From assembly GCF_023898315.1 (NCBI RefSeq), contig NC_064622.1:274465503-274529502 (forward strand): a stretch of 64,000 nucleotides of DNA, written 5' to 3'. A program made the translations under genes and the position numbers. Positions 12,725 through 23,395 of this stretch are shown here, piece by piece. The stretch is from Schistocerca nitens (Eukaryota > Arthropoda > Insecta > Orthoptera > Acrididae). The number at the start of each line of letters is the position of its first letter. Position 1 is the first letter of the stretch. Under the pieces are notes generated by a model. It had not been told where the DNA came from. It searched no databases and saw only the letters and a program-made list of their open reading frames with translations.

Positions 12725-13719
12725 AGCAATCCAGGGTGTTTCCTAGGATTTAACGACACATCAGCTATAAAAAGCCAATAGGAGATTCTAGATAAACAAT
12801 ACAAAAGCTAACATTAGTATGTGTATGGTGTGGTGTTGTCGGTAGGAATAGGTGAGTATGGTATTGGATGAAGAGGGTTTGTGTCCTGTTACTTCGAAAT
12901 ACTTTTTCCCATTCTCGAGTTTGCATGCGCGCCTGCATGCGTGGTAGGTAGCTGCAAGTTGCTTCAAATACTTTGCTGTTTCTTGCAAATATGTCGTGAT
13001 CTCCGACAGTGTGGTTAGACAGGAACTTAGAAACACAGCTTAAATTACTGTGAGTGAAATAAGCAGCAATGATATTTATAGCCTCGCTTATCGCAAATAT
13101 TTGGCTGTGATCAAATCGTTAACAACACCTTCGTGAATTCAGTGGTCAAGATTTAGATTGCACAACACTAAGAATGATAATGAACTGTGTGCAAACTGGA
13201 GAATGGACATAAATGTTACGGTGTCTGACTGTGATGTGTACCATAATTCCCATACTTTACGTTTTGTGTCTCAATAAATTATCACTGAAAGAAGAAATCT
13301 ACAAATTGTAGCAAGAACGACTATTCGCCAAGACAGCTATTAAATTCAGTGACTGCTACATATACAAAAAAAGTTTTCAGTGAATCTTTAAAATACGAGA
13401 ATATTTCAAAGGCAGAATTCAACAACACAAGCACTCATGTATTGAAAATGTGGACCAAGTTTTATTTCTCAAAAAGAACTGCAGTGACAAAATACATTAT
13501 TCCATGAATCGTTTGCGACAAATTGTTCCCACAATGCTGCACATGTAAACATTCAGCTTCCATTAAATCCGAGTCTGCCACAGTGCCAACAGAACACCAA
13601 AGTCCGCCAAACCATACACAGGCTCGACCGAAAAGAAGCAACCCTACTGGCTCTCACTACTCTGAAATGCTATTAGTTATTAACGTTTCAGGCCAAGCTG
13701 TCCCTAATGAAATCTATAA
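12725..13719. other. intergenic, no recognisable gene
   Basis: A/T-rich sequence without recognisable coding or element ends. An 82-codon minus frame at 12788-13036 shows no motif. Confidence 0.5.
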
Positions 13720-14545
13720 CGTCCGGCACGGAGGAAAACGTCACTACAATCCACGATATCATTGTGGCAGGCCAGCGAGTGAAATGTCATAAGAGCTGTA
13801 CTGGATATGCACAAGGCCTCATGTTGATGAGTCCCAAGGATGCTGACAGCAGGAAACAAACGCCATACATACATCATGTCCACTGAAAACTTGAGCTATT
13901 TTGAGGCAGATTCTGTGACAGTTCTCAAACGTTTTGTGACAATGGATGTAGCATGAGTGAATCACTTTCAACCCATATCTAACGTTCCATGGAAAAAGTG
14001 GATACACAGCTTCTCACTCACCCTCAAGAAGTTCATGTCAGTCACACCAGCTGATTAGTGATGGTCTCTGTTTTTTGAGCTTCGAGGGATGTTATCCCAG
14101 CTGATTACCTCAGAAAAGGTGAAACAGTGAACAGAGCACATTATGCTGCCTAACTAATGCGCTCAAGGGAGGCCATCAAAGTGAAACGAATCAGAATGTT
14201 GATGAAACGAGTACTCTTACATCAAGACTATGTTCCCCCACAAACATCCATCACTGTGATGTCTACTATTGATTCCTGTCACTTCAGATTGTTTCAGCAC
14301 TCACCATATTCACCCAATTTGGCATCCTCTGGCTTTCATACCTCCCCTGAGCTCAAGAGACATCTAGCTGGAACCCATTTTGGATCAGATGATAACTTCA
14401 TGGCTGTGGCAGAGAACTTTTTTTGCCATGTATGAAGTAACTTCTACAAGGATGGTATAATGGTCCTCCAGCATAGGTGGCAAAAGTGTGTGGCTCTAAA
14501 ACATATGTTTTATTGGTTAGGCCAAAAAAATTTCAGTCACCCTTA
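13720..14545 (+). mobile_element. mariner-type (DD34D) transposase relic
   Basis: Fragments of a mariner transposase appear in order across shifting frames. The helix-turn-helix linker TEENVTTIHDI lies near 13731. A segment MSTENLSYFEADS...FVTMDVA lies at about 13876-13953, where the TMDETW catalytic block has decayed and includes a stop. VLLHQDYVPPQTSITVM, with the second Asp, follows near 14211. HSPYSPNLASSGFH lies near 14301; the third Asp position reads Ser (SGFH) instead of Asp. LKRHLAGTHFGSDDNF and HRWQKCVALK complete the C-terminus (14352-14500). The N-terminal domain is mostly missing. It is inactive. Confidence 0.85.
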
Positions 14546-17500
14546 GTAGTAGTTATGTATGTTTATTTCATCCAATATTAAACCTACATAAACAAAATTT
14601 TGCATGAATAATAATACTATGCTTGCCTAAACAGTAAACCAGAAAATTCAACAATGTATCAAATATTTTAAGATGGAGAATGTCTTATGTTCTCAGATTG
14701 TCAGGAGGGAAGATTGAGTTTTAAAAAATATTTTTAAATGTACTGAATAGGAAATTGGTAAATATTCCTGCTCTTTCTTTTAACATTTTAGTAATTAAAA
14801 AAAGAAATTAGCTTTAACCTTTTATTTTGGATAGTGTGAAATCACAGTGTACCTAAAATAAAAGTTACACGTAATTTAGTATGTAAAATAAAAATCAATT
14901 TTCACTATATTATGAATTCCAGTATATTTAAATTTTTCTCACACAGCAGTCCCAATGTATTCATTATTTTACAAATTTATTAATGTTTTGTGTTGTTATA
15001 TTTAAAATACTAGTAAAAATTACAGACCACAATGTCTATGTCCCTTTAAGCAACAGCAGTTTTCAACATTGAGTGAAGGAGTACCTGGCATATCCGAAGC
15101 TATATGACTGTCCTAAAGAAAAATTTCATGAAGACAAGTGAAGTATCTCAAGTGTGTAAAATGTCAATTGATAAAATCTTTCATGCTTGTTGTTGTGCAG
15201 TTTTTAAGTATTTATTGAAAGACATTTTGCTGTATGACATGAGCTGCATGTAAACTATTTAATTGCCTCACCAGTATTAAGGTGTGGAACCTATCATAGT
15301 GGCACCTAATATTGAGGACAAACAAACAAATGTGTAGCTACAAATTGGTGTCTATCACATAATAACATTGATACACATAACAGTAGAAACATAAGGTTAC
15401 TTACATGTTACTTGTGCGCAAATCATTTGATATCATACTATTTGCTGTATGGTCAACTAATCTTGTTTCCTCTATTAAAGAACTGTAAGCAACTGTTTTC
15501 TTGTCTTGATCGCTGGAATCCTTGTTCTTTACTTACGACAAACATATGTGATATCTATATATTTTAATAAACTCAGCAATGAATTCCCTAATTAACACTC
15601 AAGTCATTTGATTTGGGTGTCCATAATACATAAGTAACTTCATGTTTCTACTGTTATTTAAGGTAAGCAACTGTTACTCTGTGGTAGAAAGTAAAAATAT
15701 GTATACATTTTTATGAATGTCCTCTGTATCAGAAGCCACTGACAATGACCACAATGCTTGAATACTGGTCTCAGAAACACCTTACATGCAGCTCTTGGTG
15801 TACAGCAACATGTCTTTTAACCAATATATCAAATGTGAGTAATGTATAATTTTAATTTACCATTTTAAAATATCAATATCACTCTTCTCTGGACAGAAGG
15901 GTATAGATACAATTGCCACAATTTTACAGGACACCAAAAGCAAAGTTGAAATGACATCTAACTAAATTTGAGATTCAGAGTTTCCAGCTTCTAAGTACTC
16001 TTGTGTAGTTTTATTAATCCCCTTCACATTGTTTAGCATATCATAAGCCTTCTTGAAAGTATAATAACAGATACTTGTTAATGGTTGAATCCCTTCAGTT
16101 GTGACTTGTACCTTTTGGAACAAATCTGTGCCGATGTATAACCTTTTGTCCAAGATTGGAGAGGTGTAATATTTTTACACTTTGGGAAGCTTTGTGGGAA
16201 GGAGTGGACAATCTTTGCACTACTGCTAGTTTTTAAGGATGACAAATAATTTACATTTTATGCAACACTAGGTGGAAAAACATTTTTACGTTTGTTTTGT
16301 AGTACTTTGTTCTGGGAATTCTAGTATCTATGTGAACCTCAATTCAAAAACCACAAATTAAGGATACTTCAGAATCACCTGATCTGCAAATTTTCACACA
16401 GGTTAAGATCGTAACAGTCTTCTCAAGAGGTTATTCAAACTTTAATTCTCGAATACACTTGGTGTGATGGTCTTCTTCATAGTCGTCTGATAGGTAGTCT
16501 GGGAGAGCATTCTTGCCACTATCTGTTGACACTAGATTACGATATTATGAGTGGAAAACATAAGGAATCAGAGGTAGCAAATCGACAAGAACCTTCTTCT
16601 TCTCTTGACTGATAGGAACAGGGCCACAGTAACTCAATAAGAGCTTCAGTACATCACAACCATATCCCCTTCTTAATATGCCCACCTTTTTAAAATCCGC
16701 TGTCACTTCCAATGTACCTTCGTAGAGAAAATTCCCCATATTTTCTTTCGTGTCTCTTATCACGAAGTTCTGACTGCACTCTTTTGTAGAATAAATACCT
16801 TTATATTTGTGTTATCTACACTGCCACAAATGATTACGGAAAAGGAATGAGTGTGGTAGAAATCACATATTATGGTCCAAATGAGAGATGCAGACCAATT
16901 CACATTACCTGTCATTTCATGTCATGGCACCATCATGTCAGCATGTTTTCAAACTATACATCACATCGCATCAATTCACTTAGCGAAGTACCTATGGTGA
17001 AACTGATGTTATGAGTTACCATCTGTGATACAAAAAGTCTGAGTATAATACCAGAATTGAGGAACTAACGATGAAGTTTATTAATGGCCAAGTTTATGCT
17101 CTTGATGAATTTTGTATGGTAAAATATTGAGAAGTGAAACATTTCAAAATATCGGCATTTATTTGCTATCAGAAATATATACACACAGATACATCAGACT
17201 ATAAGGAAATAAATAGAGCCTATTTACCTTATTCATTATGTTTTTTTTTCCCCTTGCGTACCTAGTAATGTTGTAAACAACTGTTCTTTTGTCTTTCATC
17301 AGAGCTGATACTTTCACTTAAAAATGTTATTTCAAAAAAATTGGTTCATCAACCACAGTGTGGGGGTCGTCTCTGATCTGTTATCGTAAAACCTACATAA
17401 TTTTTCGCTTTCAGATAACTGAAATCACTTGTGGAAGAACACTCAATGGAAAAAAATATTCAAGTCATCACAGAACTTTTGCAATTTGTCACAAAAAAGC

Positions 17501-18039
17501 ACTATAATAAAATTAATACTAAGAAGACAAAAACGAACGAAAGACACCATTTTAATATTACTGAGGTTGGCGAAAATAGCTTAACTGCCGGTGTCACCAC
17601 GACACCGGTGTCACGACGACACCATCATTCTTCCCAAGAAATCTTGACGTGGCAGGATGATCCGTTGATAGCTTATGAGAATACCACCATTTGAAATGCA
17701 TTGTGGAATGTTTTGACGTGATGTGATGGCCAGTTTGAATTACCCTCATTTCTAAGTGCAAAGGAGCCAGAACTAATAATTTTAATTAAGTCCGCCACGA
17801 TTTGTATTTTAGAGCTACAAGTGCAGTTTCCCGCTTCGCCACACTGTTAAATGCTATTGTTTCCTCTATTTAAGTGTAATAAGCAGCTGCCTTCTTATCT
17901 TCATCGTTGGAATCCTTGGTCATACTGTTCCACAAACATGTTCGACTCATACATGTTTCAATAAATTCAGAAATGAGCTCCCTAAAGTACTAACAAGTAT
18001 CAATCATTTTAGAATTTACTTTGTACACAAAGACGAGAA
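14546..18039. other. long A/T-rich upstream stretch with two weak minus-strand frames
   Basis: No gene family is recognisable. Two minus-strand frames, 16153-15962 (LQPLT-type start, GINKTTQEYLEAG) and 16763-16545 (GYGCDVLKLLLSYCGPVPISQEKKKVLVDLLPLIPYVFHS), look more protein-like than chance. They may be remains of a transposon-encoded protein, but I cannot name it. A small inverted/direct cluster of CGGTGTC and GACACC words lies at 17588-17625. Nothing else stands out. Confidence 0.4.
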
Positions 18040-18501
18040 GGACTTGACAACTGACTCAAGCACGGGTCGTGTGAGATTTGCGCTGGTCTCCTGTGCACGA
18101 TTTGTTTGCAGGGATGTATTCTGCGCCCACAAATCTGACCAACTTTGCTCAAACTTCCAGGTTTTCGAGCATTCTATATATGCGCAAATCTCCTATCCAT
18201 ACGCTACGAGTTGTCAGTGCAGATATGATGCGCGCAGACATTTGAACAAACAGATCGTTGCGTTCGGACCGGCCTATGATTTGCTTGTTGGATGCAGTGA
18301 CTTTGCAGTCGTATATCTTGCCTTTTTGTATCGATCAAGGAGGTATGGATAGAAACGCTGACTTTTGTTGGTGTGCGGGCCAGGAAATGGTTTATCTTGT
18401 ATTTTGGTTGAGAGCTTTGCTCAATGTCAGGTTCAGGCGGTATTTTGTTTACTAACCAAGTGCGGTTAACGCAGAAGCATCGACTTTATAAGTGAGTGAT
18501 A
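18040..18501 (+). promoter_or_regulatory. Rbbp5: presumed promoter and 5' UTR region of Rbbp5
   Basis: This segment lies directly upstream of the start codon and is richer in CG dinucleotides and less A/T-rich than its surroundings. No TATA box or clear initiator can be pinned down, as expected for a housekeeping chromatin gene. An in-frame TGA at 18493-18495 just before the ATG supports that the coding region begins at 18502. The transcription start is not determinable from sequence alone. Confidence 0.35.
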
Positions 18502-18520
18502 ATGAATCTGGAATTACTAG
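18502..18520 (+). CDS. Rbbp5: Rbbp5 exon 1 (start codon) – COMPASS/MLL complex WD40 subunit
   Basis: This exon opens the orthologue of RBBP5 (Swd1 in yeast), a nuclear scaffold subunit of the SET1/MLL histone H3 lysine-4 methyltransferases, which works with WDR5, ASH2L and DPY30. It encodes MNLELL plus the first base of codon 7. The ATG has A at -3 and an in-frame upstream stop at 18493. The donor is GTAAGT at 18521. Joined to the next exons, the protein begins MNLELLESFGQNYPE, which agrees with the highly conserved animal N-terminus. Together the seven exons in this window give about 249 residues, roughly half of the usual ~540. The C-terminal acidic and ASH2L-binding parts are outside. The small first exons and phases (1, 0, 2, 0, 0, 2, 2) are consistent throughout. 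Confidence 0.93.
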
Positions 18521-18604
18521 GTAAGTAGGAACGTAAATGAGTTAATAAAAATGTATTATTGATTAATTTTGAGTCACTCTGACGGTATTTTTTTGCTTTT
18601 CCAG

Positions 18605-18630
18605 AATCTTTCGGACAAAACTACCCGGAG
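18605..18630 (+). CDS. Rbbp5: Rbbp5 exon 2
   Basis: A 26-base micro-exon encodes the rest of codon 7 and SFGQNYPE (residues 7-15). It is preceded by a pyrimidine-rich acceptor ending TTTTCCAG and followed by donor GTAAGT at 18631. Intron 1 is only 84 bases. The exon restores frame exactly, 19+26 = 45 bases. It is too short for ORF finding but required for the conserved N-terminus. Confidence 0.93.
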
Positions 18631-18820
18631 GTAAGTGAAGAGAGTAGTCATTAATAAGTATTAGACATGCACAGCATGAAATTACTACCATGAGTGATGT
18701 CATGGATCTGCCGCAATGGTTCTTTAAAGTGTGGTAACTGTAAATGTGTAGGTGTGAATACACATGTTGTTATGCTTATTTCGTACCAAAATTGAATATA
18801 AATACAGTTTCTGTATCCAG

Positions 18821-18993
18821 GAATTCGACGGTGCATTGGATTGTATATCGCTGGCCGTCACTTGCGCCTTCAACAAACGAGGGACGTTGTTAGCCGTAGG
18901 ATGCAACGACGGCCGCATTGTAATATGGGACTTTTTGACTCGAGGAATTGCGAAAATAATAAGTGCCCATGTCCATCCAGTATGTTCCTTAAG
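18821..18993 (+). CDS. Rbbp5: Rbbp5 exon 3 (first WD40 blade)
   Basis: Encodes EFDGALDCISLAVTCAFN, then LLAVGCNDGRIVIWDFLTRG and SAHVHPVCSL, residues 16-72 plus two bases of codon 73. The GCNDGRIVIWD block is the first WD-repeat signature of the seven-bladed propeller and is nearly invariant across animals. The acceptor is CTGTATCCAG and the donor is GTAAGC at 18994. A longer frame beginning with ATG at 18764 exists but includes intron 2 sequence and is not the start. Confidence 0.95.
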
Positions 18994-19820
18994 GTAAGCT
19001 TTGGAGGATAAAAATTGTAAATTTGTTTAGCCCATCCTGTCATCTGTATTCCTTTAATTGGAGTTCAGTTTTGCATTTATCGTTGTGTGGGACAGTTTAT
19101 TGAGTTGGGTATACATGTTTCTGCGGTATGGTATTTTAAAGTTCTTTGGGTAAACATGTTTCTACGGTATGATATTTTAAAGTTTAAAATTGTACAGACC
19201 CCTATTTTATGGTGTAAAAACTTTCCTCATTCACTTACCATTGTTCTTTAGTTTATTTCATGTATGAACTACAGAATTATCGTTATGGTGTATCTTTCGG
19301 CCCTCTCTGGTAACTGTCTTGTTGAATTTTGTTACTCTTGAGTTGTTTTTAATTCTTGAAGCTCTTTGTAATCATATATACATCAGATGCTAGTGTTTAA
19401 ACGTTACTGCGTAATGCATTGAAATAAAAATGAAGTGATAGACAGCTCTGTCCATCAGAATTATTGTTCACTGATGAGATTTGTTATTAGCAGTATATTA
19501 AAGTTCGAAAACAACTACAAATACAGTTGTCGGAAATATGTAATGCTGAATGTTCTTACTGTTGGACCTTCTCCGCTTTTTCTTCTTTATAATTACTTCT
19601 TGCAGATCACTGTGTAATCATCTTTCTTTCTTTTTTGTAGGAAGTTTAGCAACATTCCTGTAGCATTTGTATAATGAATGTAAATGTGTTTGCTGGGCAG
19701 TATGGTTGTATGCCTTCTGTTGTCAGTTTCAGATGAACTGTGTTATGATCAACCACAACAGCTTTTTTTTTTTTTTTTTTTAATTTTTTTCTGTAGTTCA
19801 AAGTGCAATTCCTTATGATG

Positions 19821-20765
19821 TGTAACTCCCTCTCGTGAGAAAGGTAAATTGTTATAATTTTACTGAGATGCAATGACTCATGAGAGGGGTCATTATTTCA
19901 CCCTGAACCCAGTTATTGTGTGGAGATCTGTGTTGAAAATTTCCCTTCAGAGACAAAAAGTAGCTTCGATGAACTGCTTTTATTATTATTATTTTTCATT
20001 TAAATGCTGCTTTGGGTCTATTATTATTATTAAGGATTCAAGGAATTAGTTCTTTAGTATTCAGTCTCTCTAAGAAAAGAGTTTAGTTGTCTGAAATGAA
20101 TAAATAACCAAACAGATTTCACTAGACAATGTTTATGTTCAGGCGTTGTTTATGGTAGACTAGAGATCTGCTGCTGCACACTGACTGTAAGCTGTGTTCG
20201 ATGTGTCTGCCAGCTGTCAAACTGCGTGCTGAATCTGTAGGAATGTTGGTGTATGTTAAGTATGGTCCAATTGTCCTTTCTATGGGAAACTGTTCGTCGA
20301 AGTGGATTTGTTTGAAAGCCTTTAAATTAATGAGCATATAGAGTTTGCAGGTTCAAGCTTCCACAATCCAAAGAAATGTCTCGTAGGCAAGCACGAATAT
20401 TGTAAGTGTGAAACCGTAAGATGGAAAATAATTTACACAATACACACCTTGTTTATGCTGCCGAGAAATTGGTTTATTGGCTTCTTATTCTCGCATAAAA
20501 TCAGAAAATGCCGTTCAGTTAAAGATGGTGGTTTCACAACAGTGCTTTCTCTCTTAAGCCGTAATACATTTGTCCGTACTCATTAAAATCAGAAGCTAGA
20601 CTGCATCTTTTCACAATAGTTAACATCGAACCAAAGATCTCCTATTTCAAGGAATAGAGGGAGCGTCAGCAATAATGCTGCTCTCTCGCAGTCAGTTGCG
20701 CACGAGGACGCTTCAAATAATATCTTGTTCGGCCACGTATCTTTTACTCTCGCATGACACGAACT
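19821..20765 (-). repeat. Gypsy-type element, 3' LTR (left copy)
   Basis: This stretch matches, in direct orientation, two separated segments on the far side of the coding region. Bases 19821-19996 match 25443-25597, and 20267-20765 match 39399-39895. That is the layout of two LTRs where the right one is split by an inserted LINE. The left copy has an extra 270 bases (19997-20266) not seen on the right. The exact termini are uncertain and I found no convincing target duplication. Confidence 0.75.
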
Positions 20766-21797
20766 GTTACCATGCCCTTCCTACGCGAAAATTTTCCCAC
20801 TCGGACAATTGTCATCTATTAGATGTTATTTTGTAAAGGAGTCTGCAGTTACTATATGATCTTAAGACCAGTAGCTTAGCGGGCGTGCTACTGGGGAACA
20901 AGCTTAGTCTATCATAAATTGCCTCTGTATGTTGAAGCACTTTATGCAGGCATTTATTTAATCTTGCCCACATTTCTAAGGTTTAAAAAATCTTATAAAA
21001 CTGTACAAAATTTACATACATAAGTTGTACAAAAACTGAGAAGTGTTTTGAATTTACGATTAATTGATTGTAATTGACTTTCGATATCTGAATGTTACTA
21101 TTGAAAATTGGAGATTCATTTTGTGAATGCACAAAAGAGAAACCTTTTTTCCCCACAATCTTGTTAGAGAAGAGATGGTTGGAGATGTGGTTCTTTGTGG
21201 CGGAGTTATGATGTTACAGGAGCGGGAGGTTGTTAGAGAGGCAAGAAGATGTACAAACCTCAGCAGGAGTAGAATGTGAGGGTAAAAGTAGACTTTTCTC
21301 TAAACAGTTATGTCCACTTAAGGTACTGCCCTCATCACGATTACATGAAACGTAATTCCACGGACATTAATGTTTTACCAAAGCTATATTCCCCAGAAAG
21401 AATGGATTAATCACACCTGTAGTAATGGTGCAGCAATTTTGATACGGTATGGCTTACATCCAAATGCTTTCAATTAGAAAGATTCCAGTGGCAGTTTTGG
21501 GTTTATATGCAATCCATTACACACCAAGTCAACCAAGTCAGCTACTACCAAAAAGGTCACATTTTGGTTCACAGTAACTCAATAATTCACCACGTCAACA
21601 ACTGTCATCCATGATGATATTATTGGTCCTGTTTACAGTCTCTGCCACTTCCTGATCTTATTCTTTAATAATGAAGACTGGGGATATGTCATCAATAATA
21701 CTTTGTTTCCGATCTTGTATTCAGATGCTCTCTTTAAATTCTTGTCAAAGTTCATTTTCCTTTTCCTTGCCTTTTCAGTAATGTTCACTATTGCATC

Positions 21798-22418
21798 TCA
21801 CAGTTCTGATTGCAGTTCTTGCTTTTCTCCAGCATGTCTCGACAAACAGGTTACCCATTCATTCTTCTCTAGCTTATTGAACATTAATTCAGCCAGTGTA
21901 AATTCTGCTGTCATGTGCGGTAAGTTGTTTACAATACTCTCAAATACATCCAAATAATCAATCCATCTTGACTGTTTTTCCGGACAGTATGTCCGCATGA
22001 AACGATTTAATTCTTTAAATATTCTCTCCACTGGACTCTCTTCTGGATTGTAGCATGAGGTAAGGACTAGTGTAATGTTTGCTTCTAACAATGCTCTCCG
22101 CCAGGTAAAGCTTGTGAAGGTAGAAGTGTTGTCAGATATCACCGCCTATGGTTTTCTTACACTTGGAATGTATTTCCATAGTAGCTTTCTCACTATGGTT
22201 GAACTCACTGCAGCCTTTGCTGGGTAAAATTTCACGTACTTTGTGGATACATCTAGAAAAGCAACAACATATTTGCAGCCAGCCCTCGATTTCAGAAGAG
22301 GGCCACAAACAGCAGCTGATACCAAAGAAAGTGGCCTGTCAGGTATAATCGAGCTCAACAACCCTTTTCTACCTTGATGATTATCCTTTGATCTGTGGCA
22401 TAAATCACATGATTTCAA
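21798..22418 (-). pseudogene. Gypsy-type integrase fragment
   Basis: Two adjoining minus-strand frames (22418-22146 and 22142-21798) together give the end of the zinc-binding domain (CDLCHRSK) and the catalytic core. They are separated by a frame break near 22144. Of the D,D,E triad, the second Asp (SDNTSTF) and the Glu (PVERIFKEL) are visible, while the first is replaced in SAAVCGPL. The C-terminal part ends at a stop near 21798. It would have catalysed integration of the element's cDNA; it is now inactive. Confidence 0.8.
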
Positions 22419-22548
22419 TATCGTGGCTATTCTCCGTTTACCCTTAGGTATTTAGCAATATTGCTTACTCTTCGACGCTCACTTAAGAGGCACTGAAGTG
22501 GCCCCTTGGTAAATGCGTACACCTTACCAGATCTTCTACTCTATTGCC

Positions 22549-22578
22549 GGGCACACATACACACACACACACACACAC
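22549..22578. repeat. CA-rich microsatellite
   Basis: A short (AC)n run with an ACACATACAC start, inside the Gypsy-type internal region. Confidence 0.9.
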
Positions 22579-22785
22579 CAGTTTTTAGACTTTTCACTCC
22601 CCCTGTGAACAATACTCCATCTACTAGCTTGAAATATTCTGCCAGATTGGCATTGCTCTTTTGTTTCAGCAGCCGTTTGATGGTTTGACCTTACTCAAAC
22701 GCAGATCCTGCTCTTGTAATTCCGCCATGTTCTTACATAAATCTAAATAATACCTTCGGCGTGCTGTATCCTTTATTAACAAAAT

Positions 22786-23190
22786 CTAAAGTTTGTCTTC
22801 TGCTTCCCCTTCACATACATCCTCTTGTAAACCCTCCGGCATCCTTGATAATGCATCTGCAATCAGGTTATCTTTGTCATTAATATATTCAATGGGAAAA
22901 TTGCACTCTTGGAGAAATATTGTCCAACGACTCGATCTCATGTGTAGCAACTTGCATGTTTGTAGGAAACTTAATGCCTGATAATCACAGAATACTTTAG
23001 TCTGTGATTGGTATACATAATAGTGACATTTTCTAAGTGCCCATATTATTGCCAGCGCTTCTTTTTCAGTGGTGGTATGAGCTCTTTCGCAGTTGCTCAA
23101 GGCCCTACTAGCAAATGCTATTGTACAGAATGTTGTGTGCCCTTCAATTTTCCTGACCTAGAATAGGCATGCACCGAAGCCAATATTCAA
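22786..23190 (-). pseudogene. Gypsy-type RNase H fragment
   Basis: The minus-strand reading gives GACLF followed by a stop, then the frame HTTFCTIAFASRAL, ERAHTTTEKEALAIIWALRKC, VFCDYQALSFLQTCK and DNLIADALSRMPEGL. This is typical of RNase H of Ty3/Gypsy pol, including the TEKEALA helix and the NLIADALSR end. It belongs to the element spanning 19821-39895. The upstream RT palm is missing. Confidence 0.85.
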
Positions 23191-23192
23191 AC

Positions 23193-23395
23193 AATGGAAA
23201 ATCCAGAATGGAATGTAACAGTATTGTGAAAAGGCAAATTGCTACTCACCATATAGTGGAGATTCTGTGTCGCAGATAGGCACAACAAAAAGTGTGTCAC
23301 GAATAATAGCTTTAGGCCAGTAAGACCTTCGCCAGAATTAGACAACACACACATACACATTCACACAAACTCAACTCACACACAGATGACTGTGG
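23193..23395. mobile_element. one-armed copy of a fold-back element inside the Gypsy RT region
   Basis: The start (GGAATGTAACAGTATTGTGAAAAGG, then TTGCTACTCACCATATAG) matches the left arm of the fold-back element at 53416-53720. The middle (CGCAGATAGGCACAACAAAAAG, then TTTAGGCCAGTAAG) matches the complement of that element's right arm. It ends in a CA-rich segment near 23390. It sits where the RT domain of the surrounding element should be. Confidence 0.7.

Noticed and set aside
18764-18997. Open frame starting with ATG at 18764 as an alternative Rbbp5 start
   Set aside because: It begins inside intron 2 and has no conserved N-terminus; exons 1 and 2 restore the family start and splice in frame.
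22549-22688. Frame with HTHTHT
   Set aside because: CA microsatellite in a decayed retrotransposon.
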